A stretch of 64,000 bases of DNA from Celeribacter ethanolicus (GTDB lineage Bacteria; Pseudomonadota; Alphaproteobacteria; Rhodobacterales; Rhodobacteraceae): NCBI RefSeq assembly GCF_001550095.1, contig NZ_LRUC01000045.1, positions 62,001 through 126,000 on the forward strand, written 5' to 3'. Of the stretch, positions 9,696-17,463 are shown in pieces (positions within the stretch are counted from its first letter, which is position 1; every line of letters begins with the position of its first letter). The notes beneath the pieces were generated by a model. It saw only the letters and a program-made list of their open reading frames with translations. It searched no databases and was not told where the DNA came from. Position numbers and translations under genes: made by a program.

Positions 9696-10991
9696 TTATG
9701 TCGGACCTCTGAGGGCGACACCACGCCCGAAGCGCGCGGGAGAGAACGGCGCGGAATCGCGGCGCGGAGGACGTCCGGCGATCAGATCGGCAACGATCTC
9801 CGCCGTGGCCGGGGCCGAGGCGAGGCCGACGTGACCGTGCCCGAAGGCATGGATCACCTCCGGCACCGCCGAGGCCCTGCCGATCACCGGCTTGCCATCG
9901 GGCATGGACGGACGACACCCCATCCAGCGTTTCAGATCATGCGACCGACCGGCCAGTGCCGGATAACTGCGCTTCAGATGCGACAGCAAAACTTCCGCCC
10001 GCGCCCAGTTCGGCGGCGCATCCGGGACGGCGATTTCCACCTGCCCGGCGGCGCGCAGCCCTCCGCGCGTGGTGACATTGGCCATTTTGCCGTCCTGCGG
10101 CATCACCGGCACATCGAGGCGAAACGGCGCATCGGCGATCTCCACATGATAGCCCCGCTCGGCGGCCAGCGGCAGACGATCCCCCGCCTCGGTCGCAAAA
10201 GGCGCTGAGGCGATCCCGGCGGCGATCACCGCCCGGTCACAGAGCAGATCTCCACCCGCGCAGCGCAGCCCCCGCAATTGACCGCCCGAAAGATGGAGCC
10301 CCAGAACCCGGTCCTGCCGCAGCTCCGCACCCGAGACGGTGAGATAACGCGCCAGACCGGCGACATAGCCGCCGGGGTCGACGCAATGCGCGCCCTCGGA
10401 GATCAGGATACCGAAACCGTAGTCAGACGAAAGATCGGGAGCCAGAGCGCGCAGCCGCGCAGCGGTGCAGTCCTCCATGACAACGCCACATTCGGCCCGG
10501 ATCTGCCACCCCGAACATTCGGCCTGCCATGCCGCGCGATCCCGGAAAGCGTAGAGCAAACCGGTCTGGCGGATCAGATCAGACTGCCCCGTGCGGGCCG
10601 CGAGTTCCGCGTGGCGCGCCGGAGCGTCCCGCAGCAACAGGTTGAGATCCCCGGCGATGCGGGCGACATTACCCGGGCGGTTCCCGGCACGCAGGAACGC
10701 CCAAAGCCAAGGCAGCAGTCCCGGCAGATCGCGCAGCCGGACGGAAAGCGCCCCGGTCGGATCGAGCAGCATTTTCGGCACCTGCCGCCATAGCCCCGGA
10801 GCCGACATCGGCAGAACAGAGGCCGGACTGATGAACGCGCCATTGCCATAGCTCGCGGCCTGCGCGCCCCCGGGCGCAGCGGGATCGACCACAGTCACCC
10901 TGTGACCTTCGGACAGGAGCCGTTCGGCCACACAAAGCCCGACAATGCCCGCGCCGATCACGGCGATATGTCTGGAATGAAAATTGCTCAT
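9696..10991 (-). CDS. FAD-dependent D-amino-acid dehydrogenase-like oxidoreductase (DAO family)
   Basis: A 431-residue DAO/DadA-type flavoprotein. It begins with IAVIGAGIVGLCVAERLLSE and VTVVDPAAPGGAQAASYGN, typical of DadA. C-terminal motifs are RWMGCRPSMPDGKPVIG and HAFGHGHVGLASAPATAE. DadA enzymes oxidatively deaminate D-amino acids to keto acids, passing electrons to the respiratory chain. The start at 10991 (MSNFHSRH) gives the family N-terminus; the frame continues upstream without family similarity. It is divergent from a LysR gene 166 bases away, the usual arrangement for an autoregulated regulator-target pair, and lies 57 bases before the monooxygenase gene on the same strand. Confidence 0.82.
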   Translation of the reverse strand: MSNFHSRHIAVIGAGIVGLCVAERLLSEGHRVTVVDPAAPGGAQAASYGNGAFISPASVLPMSAPGLWRQVPKMLLDPTGALSVRLRDLPGLLPWLWAFLRAGNRPGNVARIAGDLNLLLRDAPARHAELAARTGQSDLIRQTGLLYAFRDRAAWQAECSGWQIRAECGVVMEDCTAARLRALAPDLSSDYGFGILISEGAHCVDPGGYVAGLARYLTVSGAELRQDRVLGLHLSGGQLRGLRCAGGDLLCDRAVIAAGIASAPFATEAGDRLPLAAERGYHVEIADAPFRLDVPVMPQDGKMANVTTRGGLRAAGQVEIAVPDAPPNWARAEVLLSHLKRSYPALAGRSHDLKRWMGCRPSMPDGKPVIGRASAVPEVIHAFGHGHVGLASAPATAEIVADLIAGRPPRRDSAPFSPARFGRGVALRGPT

Positions 10992-11157
10992 GCTCGGCCA
11001 ATCCCGCAGAGGCAGCTTTGCAGGCCACCTGTGAGGGAGGACGTCGTGACCCTTGTTTCGGATGTGTTTGAAACAGTTTGCCAGAGGGTGCGAAAAAAGG
11101 AAGGATGCAAAAAACCATTCCGACATGAGTTTTACTCATGAGAAAGACCGGTCCCCG

Positions 11158-12048
11158 ATGCGCCGTTTCATCCCCTCCCTCGCCGCGCTCGAATGTTTCG
11201 AAGCCGCCGCGCGGCATCGCAGCTTCACCCATGCCGCGCAGGATCTCGGCATCACGCAAAGCGGGGTCAGCCGACAGATCGCCGCGCTGGAACAATTCCT
11301 CGGCCTCAAACTGTTTCAGCGCATCGGCTCGCGCCTCGTCCTGACCGAGGTGGGAGAGGCCTATCTGAGGGACACGCATCGCCTGCTGTCCGATCTGGAA
11401 AACTCGGCGATCGACGCGGTGCGCGGGCAGAGCCTGAGCGGGGTCTTCACCCTCGCGGCGCCCACCGGCTTTGCCACCCATTGGCTGATCCCGCGCCTCG
11501 CCCGGTTGCGGGCGGCGCAGCCGGAACTGTTGATCGAGATTCGCATGCAGGATGACAAGGTGCCACCGCAGGAGAGCCGCGCCGATCTGATTGTCCGGCG
11601 AGGTGGCGGCGCATGGGCCGGGGTTCGGGCGGAGCCGCTTACCCCCGAAGAGCTGACCGTGATCGCCGCGCCAGACCTGCCCGGACTGCAAATGCCGCTC
11701 GACATCCTGGATTTCGACCGACTGCCATCGTTGCAAAACGCCAAACGCCCGGACCTCTGGCTGACATGGCTGCGCGGCACGGCGGTGGCGTACAAGGGGG
11801 CGATCCTGGGGCCACGGTTCGACAGCAGCGCGGCGCTGATCGCAGGTGCGCGCCACGGGCTCGGGCTGGCGCTGGTGCCCCGCATGTATGTCGCGCGGGA
11901 GATCGGAGACGGGCACCTCATGGAGCCGTTTGCGGGCAAGACCCACAGCGCCGAGAGTTTCTGGGCACTGCGCCCGGAACACCTGCCGCCGCATCCGCGA
12001 AGCGCACAGGTCCTGGCCTGGCTCAAGAGGGAAATGAAAGCCGCATGA
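11158..12048 (+). CDS. LysR-family transcriptional regulator (GcvA-like)
   Basis: A 296-residue LysR protein. The N-terminal winged HTH includes RSFTHAAQDLGITQSGVSRQ at about residues 21-40, then LGLKLFQRIGSRLVLTEVG. The effector domain contains LAAPTGFATHWLIPRL and ARHGLGLALVPRMY, typical of the GcvA branch. Divergence from the DadA-like gene makes that operon the likely target. The ATG at 11158 (MRRFIPSLAALECFE) matches the family start; an alternative ATG lies 11 codons upstream at 11125. A weak GC hairpin follows downstream. The inducer is unknown. Confidence 0.9.
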   Translation: MRRFIPSLAALECFEAAARHRSFTHAAQDLGITQSGVSRQIAALEQFLGLKLFQRIGSRLVLTEVGEAYLRDTHRLLSDLENSAIDAVRGQSLSGVFTLAAPTGFATHWLIPRLARLRAAQPELLIEIRMQDDKVPPQESRADLIVRRGGGAWAGVRAEPLTPEELTVIAAPDLPGLQMPLDILDFDRLPSLQNAKRPDLWLTWLRGTAVAYKGAILGPRFDSSAALIAGARHGLGLALVPRMYVAREIGDGHLMEPFAGKTHSAESFWALRPEHLPPHPRSAQVLAWLKREMKAA

Positions 12049-12071
12049 GGCGGCACGGCACACCGCCGAGA

Positions 12072-12092
12072 CCCGACGACGGTCGGGCGTTT
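12072..12092 (+). terminator. Possible weak terminator after the LysR gene
   Basis: A 6-base perfect GC-rich stem (CCCGAC/GTCGGG) with a GACG loop, followed by CGTTT. It sits in the 99-base gap between converging genes. The T-run is only three bases, so termination strength is doubtful. Confidence 0.3.
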
Positions 12093-12147
12093 CACCTCCG
12101 CCCGGACGGGCGAAGGCGGGAGATGTCGTCATGCCACAGAGAATAAC

Positions 12148-12951
12148 TCAGAGAATGCCGGTCTCCTTCGCGACCCGGCGATAACCCGCGCCTGCAGTAA
12201 ATCCGCCGTCGATGACGAAATCCTCGCCGGTGATGAAGCCGGAAGCGTCGGAGGCCAGAAACAGCACGAGCTGGGCGACCTCATCGGCCTCGCCCGCGCG
12301 CGCCATCGGCGTCATGCCGATCATCGGGCCGAGATGCGGCGAATTGCGGTTGAGGTCGGTGACGATGAGGCCGGGACAGATCGCATTGACGCGAATGCCC
12401 TGATCGGCGAACTCCATCGCCGCCGTGCGCGTCAGCCCGCGGATCGCCCATTTCGAGGCGGTATAAGCCGGGTCGTAATGACCGGAAAAGGCACTGTTCG
12501 ACGAGATGTTGACGATCGAACCGCCGCCGGTCTCGGCCATCATCGGAGCCGCGAGTTTGATACCGATGAAGGCCCCGGTGGCGTTGACCTCAAGCACCTT
12601 TTTCCATTCACCAACCGACATATCCGCGATGGTCTTGCGGTTGATGATGCCCGCGTTGTTGACAAGGATGTCGAGCCGCCCGGTCCAGTCGCGGATCAGC
12701 GCCAGCGCCTCGAGCCATGCAACCTCGGAGGTCACGTCGAGCTTGAGAAATTTTGCGTCGCATCCCTCGGCGGTGAGCCGCGCGGCCAAAGCTTCTCCCT
12801 CGTCCAGCACGTCGCAGATCAGCACGGAAGCCCCGGCCGTGGCGAGCAGTTCGGCTTCGACCGCACCTTGCCCGCGCGCCGCGCCCGTGACCAGCGCGGT
12901 CTTGCCGGTCAGATCGGTCAAAGCCTCTTTGAGTTTGCCAAAATCGCTCAT
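12148..12951 (-). CDS. SDR-family NAD(P)-dependent oxidoreductase
   Basis: A 267-residue classical SDR. The cofactor motif TGAARGQGAVEAEL lies near residues 21-34, NNAG near 98, and ISSNSAFSG near 147. The catalytic YTASK is near residue 160 (DPAYTASKWAIRGLTRTAA). The C-terminus shows FITGEDFVIDGGFTAGAGY. The catalytic residues are intact. It is the last gene of a cupin-FAH-SDR operon: its ATG overlaps the FAH stop by 4 bases (ATGA). Similar SDR/FAH pairs occur in sugar-acid and aromatic side-chain pathways, so a dehydrogenase step on a hydroxy-acid intermediate is plausible but unproven. Confidence 0.88.
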   Translation of the reverse strand: MSDFGKLKEALTDLTGKTALVTGAARGQGAVEAELLATAGASVLICDVLDEGEALAARLTAEGCDAKFLKLDVTSEVAWLEALALIRDWTGRLDILVNNAGIINRKTIADMSVGEWKKVLEVNATGAFIGIKLAAPMMAETGGGSIVNISSNSAFSGHYDPAYTASKWAIRGLTRTAAMEFADQGIRVNAICPGLIVTDLNRNSPHLGPMIGMTPMARAGEADEVAQLVLFLASDASGFITGEDFVIDGGFTAGAGYRRVAKETGIL

Positions 12952-13790
12952 GCCTGCACCATCCTTTGTCTTTGTTCCCCAAGCCCCGTGGCCCCGAGCG
13001 TCATCACCTGACCGGGTTTCAGGAACACCGGCGGCTTCATCCCAAGCCCCACGCCCGGCGGCGTGCCGGTGGCGATGATGTCGCCGGGCTCAAGCGTCAT
13101 GAATTGAGAGATGTAACTCACCAGCGTGGCAACGCCGAAGATCATCGTGCGGGTGTTGCCGGTCTGGCGGCGTTCGCCATCGACATCGAGCCAGAGGTCG
13201 ATGTCGGCAAGATCGGCGATCTCATCCCTGGTCGCGAGCCATGGCCCGACCGGACCGAAAGTGTCATGCGACTTGCCCTTGGTCCATTGCCCGCCGCGCT
13301 CCGACTGGAAGGCACGCTCGGACACGTCATTGACCAAAGCGTAACCCGCCACATAATCGAGCGCCTCATCCTCGCTGACGTATTTGGCCCGCGTGCCGAT
13401 CACCACGCCCAGCTCGACCTCCCAATCGGTTTTCTCCGACCCGCGCGGGATTTCCACGTCATCGTTCGGCCCGCAGATCGCGTTCGACGCCTTGGCAAAC
13501 AGGATCGGCTCGGCGGGCGGCTCCTTACCCGTTTCCCTGGCGTGATCGGCATAGTTCAGGCCGACGCAAATGAACTTACCGGGCCGGGCAATCGCCGATC
13601 CGAGCCGAGGATCGCCCATGACCTTCGGCAGAGAGGCCGGGTCCAGAGCCGCCAGTTGAGCAAGCGCCGAAGGGGCCAAAGCCACCCCGTCGATGTCACC
13701 GACATGGGCGGAAAGGTCGCGGATCGCGCCCTCCCCGTCCAGCAGGCCGGGCTTTTCGGCCCCGGCCGCACCATATCTTACCAACCGCAT
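12948..13790 (-). CDS. Fumarylacetoacetate hydrolase (FAH)-family protein
   Basis: A 280-residue FAH-fold protein. The N-terminal domain covers about residues 1-70 (MRLVRYGAAGAEKPGLLDGE). The catalytic FAH domain includes KFICVGLNYADHARETG, the metal-binding WEVELGVVIG near residue 120, and GDIIATGTPPGVGLG near 245. Members hydrolyse C-C bonds, hydrate keto-dienoates, or decarboxylate 2-oxo acids. The Glu pair of the WEVELGVVIG motif and the downstream Asp typical of the Mg site are present. The start is 3 bases before the cupin stop, indicating one operon. The reaction cannot be fixed from sequence. Confidence 0.88.
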   Translation of the reverse strand: MRLVRYGAAGAEKPGLLDGEGAIRDLSAHVGDIDGVALAPSALAQLAALDPASLPKVMGDPRLGSAIARPGKFICVGLNYADHARETGKEPPAEPILFAKASNAICGPNDDVEIPRGSEKTDWEVELGVVIGTRAKYVSEDEALDYVAGYALVNDVSERAFQSERGGQWTKGKSHDTFGPVGPWLATRDEIADLADIDLWLDVDGERRQTGNTRTMIFGVATLVSYISQFMTLEPGDIIATGTPPGVGLGMKPPVFLKPGQVMTLGATGLGEQRQRMVQA

Positions 13791-13792
13791 GA

Positions 13793-14218
13793 TCAGGCCC
13801 GACGATAGCCTTCCAGCGCCTCGTCCGGCACATCCGGCAGGTTGGTCACCAGATTGTCCGGCGTCCGGCAGGTCAGCCACACCAGTTCCTCGGTGGTGGA
13901 CATGTTCACTTCGACATGCGGCATGAAGGGCGGCACGAAGACGAAATCACCCTCATACATGTCGATGAACTCCTTGTAATCCTCGCCGAAATAAATCCGG
14001 CCATGGCCCTTGAGCACGTAACCGCCGGTTTCGCATTCCTCGTGGTGATGCGGCGGGGAGCGGTGACCCGGCTCGTTGGAGACGCGCCCGAACCAGATTT
14101 TCGTGGCGGGCGTGTGCTGCGGGCTGACGCCGGATTTACGGACACATTCGCCCGATTGCAGCGTGGTTTCATCGAGCTCTCCGGCCCGGGTGACGACGGG
14201 AACGACTTGGTCGGTCAT
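13793..14218 (-). CDS. Cupin-domain protein
   Basis: A 141-residue single-domain cupin. The first cupin motif GHRSPPHHHEECETGGYVLKG supplies metal-binding His and Glu near residues 50-70, and the second motif includes GDFVFVPPFMPHVEVN near 92-107. Such small cupins serve as dioxygenases, isomerases or ligand-binding helpers. It is the first gene of the cupin-FAH-SDR operon and faces the cyclase gene across a 379-base control region. The ATG at 14218 lies after a GGGAGGATC-like ribosome site (reverse strand). The substrate is unknown. Confidence 0.85.
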   Translation of the reverse strand: MTDQVVPVVTRAGELDETTLQSGECVRKSGVSPQHTPATKIWFGRVSNEPGHRSPPHHHEECETGGYVLKGHGRIYFGEDYKEFIDMYEGDFVFVPPFMPHVEVNMSTTEELVWLTCRTPDNLVTNLPDVPDEALEGYRRA

Positions 14219-14457
14219 GATGGGATCCTCCCTGAGGACTGCTGACTGAGAAATACGGGTGAACTGCGCAGGTTGCGCAGGGCAAGGATCAGGATGCATA
14301 TTTTGTTTTAAACTTCAATCTTTTTATTACACCAATCGCATCGCAGATGCAGGCACAAAAGGCTCGAAGAGTCGTCATCATCACATCCAATAACCTTTCA
14401 TTATCGCCTAAAATAGTGATTTTGCAGGCGCAGAAACGTAAAAATGCGTTTATTATT

Positions 14458-14471
14458 TATGCAAATGCATA
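14458..14471. promoter_or_regulatory. Candidate operator TATGCA-AA-TGCATA
   Basis: A perfect 6-base inverted repeat with a 2-base centre. It shares ATGCNNNTGCATA with a second copy exactly 80 bases downstream. It lies 127 bases upstream of the cyclase start. Binding by the MarR protein encoded at 16962 is a reasonable guess only. Confidence 0.45.
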
Positions 14472-14538
14472 GAGTTTCGTCGCGAAGATCCCAAGAAATT
14501 CTCTTTTATTAATTTTTGGACTTGAAGTAAAAAAATAC

Positions 14539-14550
14539 ATGCGCTTGCAT
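14539..14550. promoter_or_regulatory. Candidate operator ATGC-GCTT-GCAT
   Basis: The second copy of the ATGC-N4-GCAT repeat, 48 bases upstream of the cyclase ATG and therefore likely near its promoter. Sequence outside the arms differs from the first copy, so the conserved part is ATGC, three variable bases, then TGCATA. Confidence 0.45.
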
Positions 14551-14597
14551 ACATCCAGTCTGAAACACAACCAATACAAATCATCAGGGAGCACGAA

Positions 14598-15386
14598 ATG
14601 ACCACTCAGGACACCCTCGCACAGCTTGCGACAGGCCTGCTCACCGGCGCGATCAAGGTGATCGACTGCGCCGCCACCCTCGGCCCGAAAACGCCGCTTC
14701 TGAAACTGCCGCCGGAGATCGCCGACGACACGCCGCCGATCGAGATTCACAAGATCTCCGAATATGGCGACCGCGGGCCGTTCTGGGCCTGGAACTGGCT
14801 GAAACTCGGCGAGCATTCCGGCACGCATTACGATGCCCCGCACCACTGGATCACCGGCAAGGATTACCCGGACGGAGCCGTCGACACCATCGACCCGCAA
14901 TATTTCGTGGCCCCGGCCAATGTCATCGACTGTTCGAAAGAGGCCGCCGCCGACCCGGATTTCCTTTTGACCAAGGACGCGCTGATCGCCTGGGAACAGG
15001 AGCACGGCGAGATCAAGGCAGGCGAATGGGTGCTGATGCGCACCGATTGGGACCAGTATAACGAAGACGCCGGCACATTCCTCAATGCCGACGAGACCGG
15101 CCCTCACACCCCCGGGCCCTCGGTCGATTGCATCGAATACCTGATGGAAAAGAAGGCGCTCGGCTGGGGCACGCAATGTGTGGGCACCGACGCGGGCGCC
15201 GCGGGGGGCTTTGAACCGCCCTACCCGGCCCACAACCTGCTGCACAAGAACAACCGCTACGGTCTGGCCTCCCTCACCAATCTCGACAAGCTGCCGCCGA
15301 AAGGCGCGGTGTTCATCACCGCACCGCTGAAGATCGAGAACGGCACCGGCTCGCCCGTGCGTGCCCTCGCACTGGTCGCGGCATAA
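14598..15386 (+). CDS. Cyclase-family (kynurenine formamidase-like) metal-dependent hydrolase
   Basis: A 262-residue protein of the cyclase family (COG1878). The metal-binding signature HSGTHYDAPHHW lies near residues 75-86, and later VGTDAGAAGGFEPPYPAHNLL provides the other conserved active-site loop. Known members hydrolyse N-formylkynurenine or isatin, or act on polyketides. It starts a plus-strand operon with ribosome site CAGGGAGC, and its stop is 13 bases before the FAD oxidoreductase start. Because tryptophan and indole catabolic genes occur in the same window, a formamidase or isatin-hydrolase-like role is attractive, but no subfamily residue proves it. Confidence 0.85.
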   Translation: MTTQDTLAQLATGLLTGAIKVIDCAATLGPKTPLLKLPPEIADDTPPIEIHKISEYGDRGPFWAWNWLKLGEHSGTHYDAPHHWITGKDYPDGAVDTIDPQYFVAPANVIDCSKEAAADPDFLLTKDALIAWEQEHGEIKAGEWVLMRTDWDQYNEDAGTFLNADETGPHTPGPSVDCIEYLMEKKALGWGTQCVGTDAGAAGGFEPPYPAHNLLHKNNRYGLASLTNLDKLPPKGAVFITAPLKIENGTGSPVRALALVAA

Positions 15387-15399
15387 GGGAGAGAGGCGC

Positions 15400-16965
15400 A
15401 TGACACCGACCTGCGACATCGCAATCATCGGCTCCGGCATCAACGCGCTTACGGCGGGGGCGATGCTGGCCAAATCCGGCAAGAAGGTTGCGCTCTTCGA
15501 ACGTGAAGAGGTCGCGGGTGGCTGCATGCGCACCGAAACACTGGCCGAGGGGGTGAGCTATGACCCCCTCGCCACCACCTTCGTTCTTTGGGTGACCGGG
15601 GCGGCGCATGGCGCCTTGGGTGAGGACCTTGCCCGCCATGGCGTCGAATTCTGCGCCACCGACACACCCACGGGCGTCCTGCTCCCTGATGGCAGGGCGC
15701 TCACCTACAAGATGGACCGCGCCGCCAATGTCGCGGCCTTCAACGCGGCCCATCCCGGCGATGGCGACCAGCTTGCCGCCGATCTCGATGCGTTTGCCGC
15801 CGATGCGGAACTGCTGTTCGGGCTGATGGGCGGCGATCCGTGGTCGAAATCCACCGCGAAACTCCTCACCAAAGAGGCGTGGAAACGTAAACCGCATGGG
15901 CTGGCCACGACCATGGGCGGGGCGTTGCAGTCGATGCGCGGCTGGCTTGAGACCTCGTTTGCGTCTGACCTGAACCGTGCGCTCTGGGCACCGTGGTGCC
16001 TGCATGCGGGGCTTGGGCCGGAGGCGTCGTTTTCCGGCCAGATGGGTCAGGTGATCGGCTTTGCCCTCGAGCTTGCCGGGGCTCCGGTGGTGAAAGGCGG
16101 CGCGGCCAATATGGTGCGCGGGCTGATCGCCATCATCGAAGAGCACGGCGGCACGGTCACGACCGGGGCCGAGGTGGCCGAAATCACCCTAGCGAATGGC
16201 GTGGCGACCGGTGTGAAACTGGCATCCGGCGAGGTGGTGACCGCGAGCAAGGTGCTGGCCTCGACCACGCCGAACCAGCTTTACGACACACTTGCGCCCA
16301 TGCCGGAACGTCAGGACGATCTGCGCAGATACCGCTATGGCAAGGGCGATTTCCAACTGCATTACCTGCTGAACGGGCCTGTGAAGTGGAGGACGAAAGG
16401 GATTGAGAAGGTTCAGCTTCTTCATATCACACCGGGGCTCGACGGGGTGTCGAAAGCGGGCAACGAGGCGGAGCGCGGCCTGTTGCCCGAGGTGCCGACG
16501 ATCTGTGTCGGTCAGCCCTCTGCCGCCGATCCGACCCGCGCGCCCGAAGGCCAGAGCGTGCTCTGGCTCCAGCTCCCCGAAGCGCCACGCATCGTCAAGG
16601 GCGACGCCAAGGGCGAGATCGACGTGCCCGAAGGCGGCCAATGGACCGAGGCGCTGCGCGAAGCCTATGCCGACCGGATCGAGGCCATTCTCGCCCAGCA
16701 TATCGAGGGCTTCCGCGACCAGATCGTCACCCGCCGCGCGATCTCTCCCGCCGATCTCGAAGGCTACAATATGAACCTCGTGGGCGGCGATCCCTATGGC
16801 GGGGCCTGCAACCTCGAACAGTTCTTCCTCTGGCGGCCCTTCGCGGGCAGCAAGCGCCACGATACCGGCATCAAGAACCTCTACCACATCGGCGCCTCGA
16901 CCCATCCGGGACCGGGCCTGTCGGGCGGATCGGGCTTTCTGACCGCGAAGGAGCTGGGCGCATGA
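15400..16965 (+). CDS. Phytoene-dehydrogenase-like FAD oxidoreductase, copy 1
   Basis: A 521-residue COG1233-type flavoprotein. It opens with CDIAIIGSGINALTAGAMLA and GKKVALFEREEVAGGCMRTE, an intact FAD-binding motif. The C-terminal motif GASTHPGPGLSGGSGFLTAK is the usual second flavin-contact region. Despite the family name, these proteins often act on non-carotenoid substrates. It is clearly paralogous to the gene at 21175: both share VGQPS..DP(T/S)RAPEG, NLVGGD and a closing GGSG/GAGSG region. No carotenoid genes are nearby. The start at 15400 has an AGGGAGAG ribosome site. Its stop overlaps the MarR start (ATGA). Confidence 0.82.
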   Translation: MTPTCDIAIIGSGINALTAGAMLAKSGKKVALFEREEVAGGCMRTETLAEGVSYDPLATTFVLWVTGAAHGALGEDLARHGVEFCATDTPTGVLLPDGRALTYKMDRAANVAAFNAAHPGDGDQLAADLDAFAADAELLFGLMGGDPWSKSTAKLLTKEAWKRKPHGLATTMGGALQSMRGWLETSFASDLNRALWAPWCLHAGLGPEASFSGQMGQVIGFALELAGAPVVKGGAANMVRGLIAIIEEHGGTVTTGAEVAEITLANGVATGVKLASGEVVTASKVLASTTPNQLYDTLAPMPERQDDLRRYRYGKGDFQLHYLLNGPVKWRTKGIEKVQLLHITPGLDGVSKAGNEAERGLLPEVPTICVGQPSAADPTRAPEGQSVLWLQLPEAPRIVKGDAKGEIDVPEGGQWTEALREAYADRIEAILAQHIEGFRDQIVTRRAISPADLEGYNMNLVGGDPYGGACNLEQFFLWRPFAGSKRHDTGIKNLYHIGASTHPGPGLSGGSGFLTAKELGA

Positions 16966-17408
16966 TCGACAACCCCGAGGAGCTTGAGGACTTCACCCCC
17001 TATCTGATGAACCGCATCATGGCGCGTTATAACAAAGGCGTCGAAGCCGCCTTGAAAGAGGTCGGCGTCTCGGTCGCCCAGATGCGGGCGCTCGCGGTTC
17101 TGGCCGAGGGCGGCCCCTGCACGATCAAAGAGCTGTCGGTGATGACGGTGATCAAGCAATCGACCCTGTCACGCACTCTGGACGCGATGGAGGCCGCCGG
17201 GCTGATCCGTCGTGAGGCGGGCGAGACCGACAGCCGCATTCGCAAGATCCATCTGACCGAGACCGGCGCAGCCGCCTATCGCGCCGCATGGCCCGCCATG
17301 GAACACATGCGCGACACGATGCTGGCAAGCCTCTCGGAAGCCGAGCGCGCAACGCTCAAGGACATGCTCTCGCGGGTGCTGCACGACATCCGCCACCACG
17401 ATTTTTAA
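16962..17408 (+). CDS. MarR-family transcriptional regulator
   Basis: A 148-residue winged-helix regulator. The HTH covers roughly residues 40-85, including CTIKELSVMTVIKQSTLSRT and LDAMEAAGLIRREAGETDSR, the classic MarR wing. MarR proteins usually repress neighbouring catabolic or efflux genes and release DNA on binding an aromatic ligand. Its ATG at 16962 overlaps the preceding stop, and it lies 55 bases before iorA, so it is embedded in the operon it probably controls. The ATGC-N4-GCAT repeats upstream of the operon are candidate sites. Confidence 0.9.
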   Translation: MIDNPEELEDFTPYLMNRIMARYNKGVEAALKEVGVSVAQMRALAVLAEGGPCTIKELSVMTVIKQSTLSRTLDAMEAAGLIRREAGETDSRIRKIHLTETGAAAYRAAWPAMEHMRDTMLASLSEAERATLKDMLSRVLHDIRHHDF

Positions 17409-17463
17409 ACGCACAGCGCCCCTAAAGGGAAAACCCCAAACGGGCAAACCAAGGAGACACCCC

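Larger units (their letters stand above)
14219..14597. other. Divergent control region between the cupin and cyclase operons
   Basis: This 379-base gap is strongly AT-rich compared with flanking genes and carries both outward promoters. No protein-coding frame of credible character and no RNA gene was recognised. It holds two copies of an ATGC-N4-GCAT inverted repeat 80 bases apart, listed separately. A further half-site-like TGCATA lies at 14295-14300. Confidence 0.6.
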
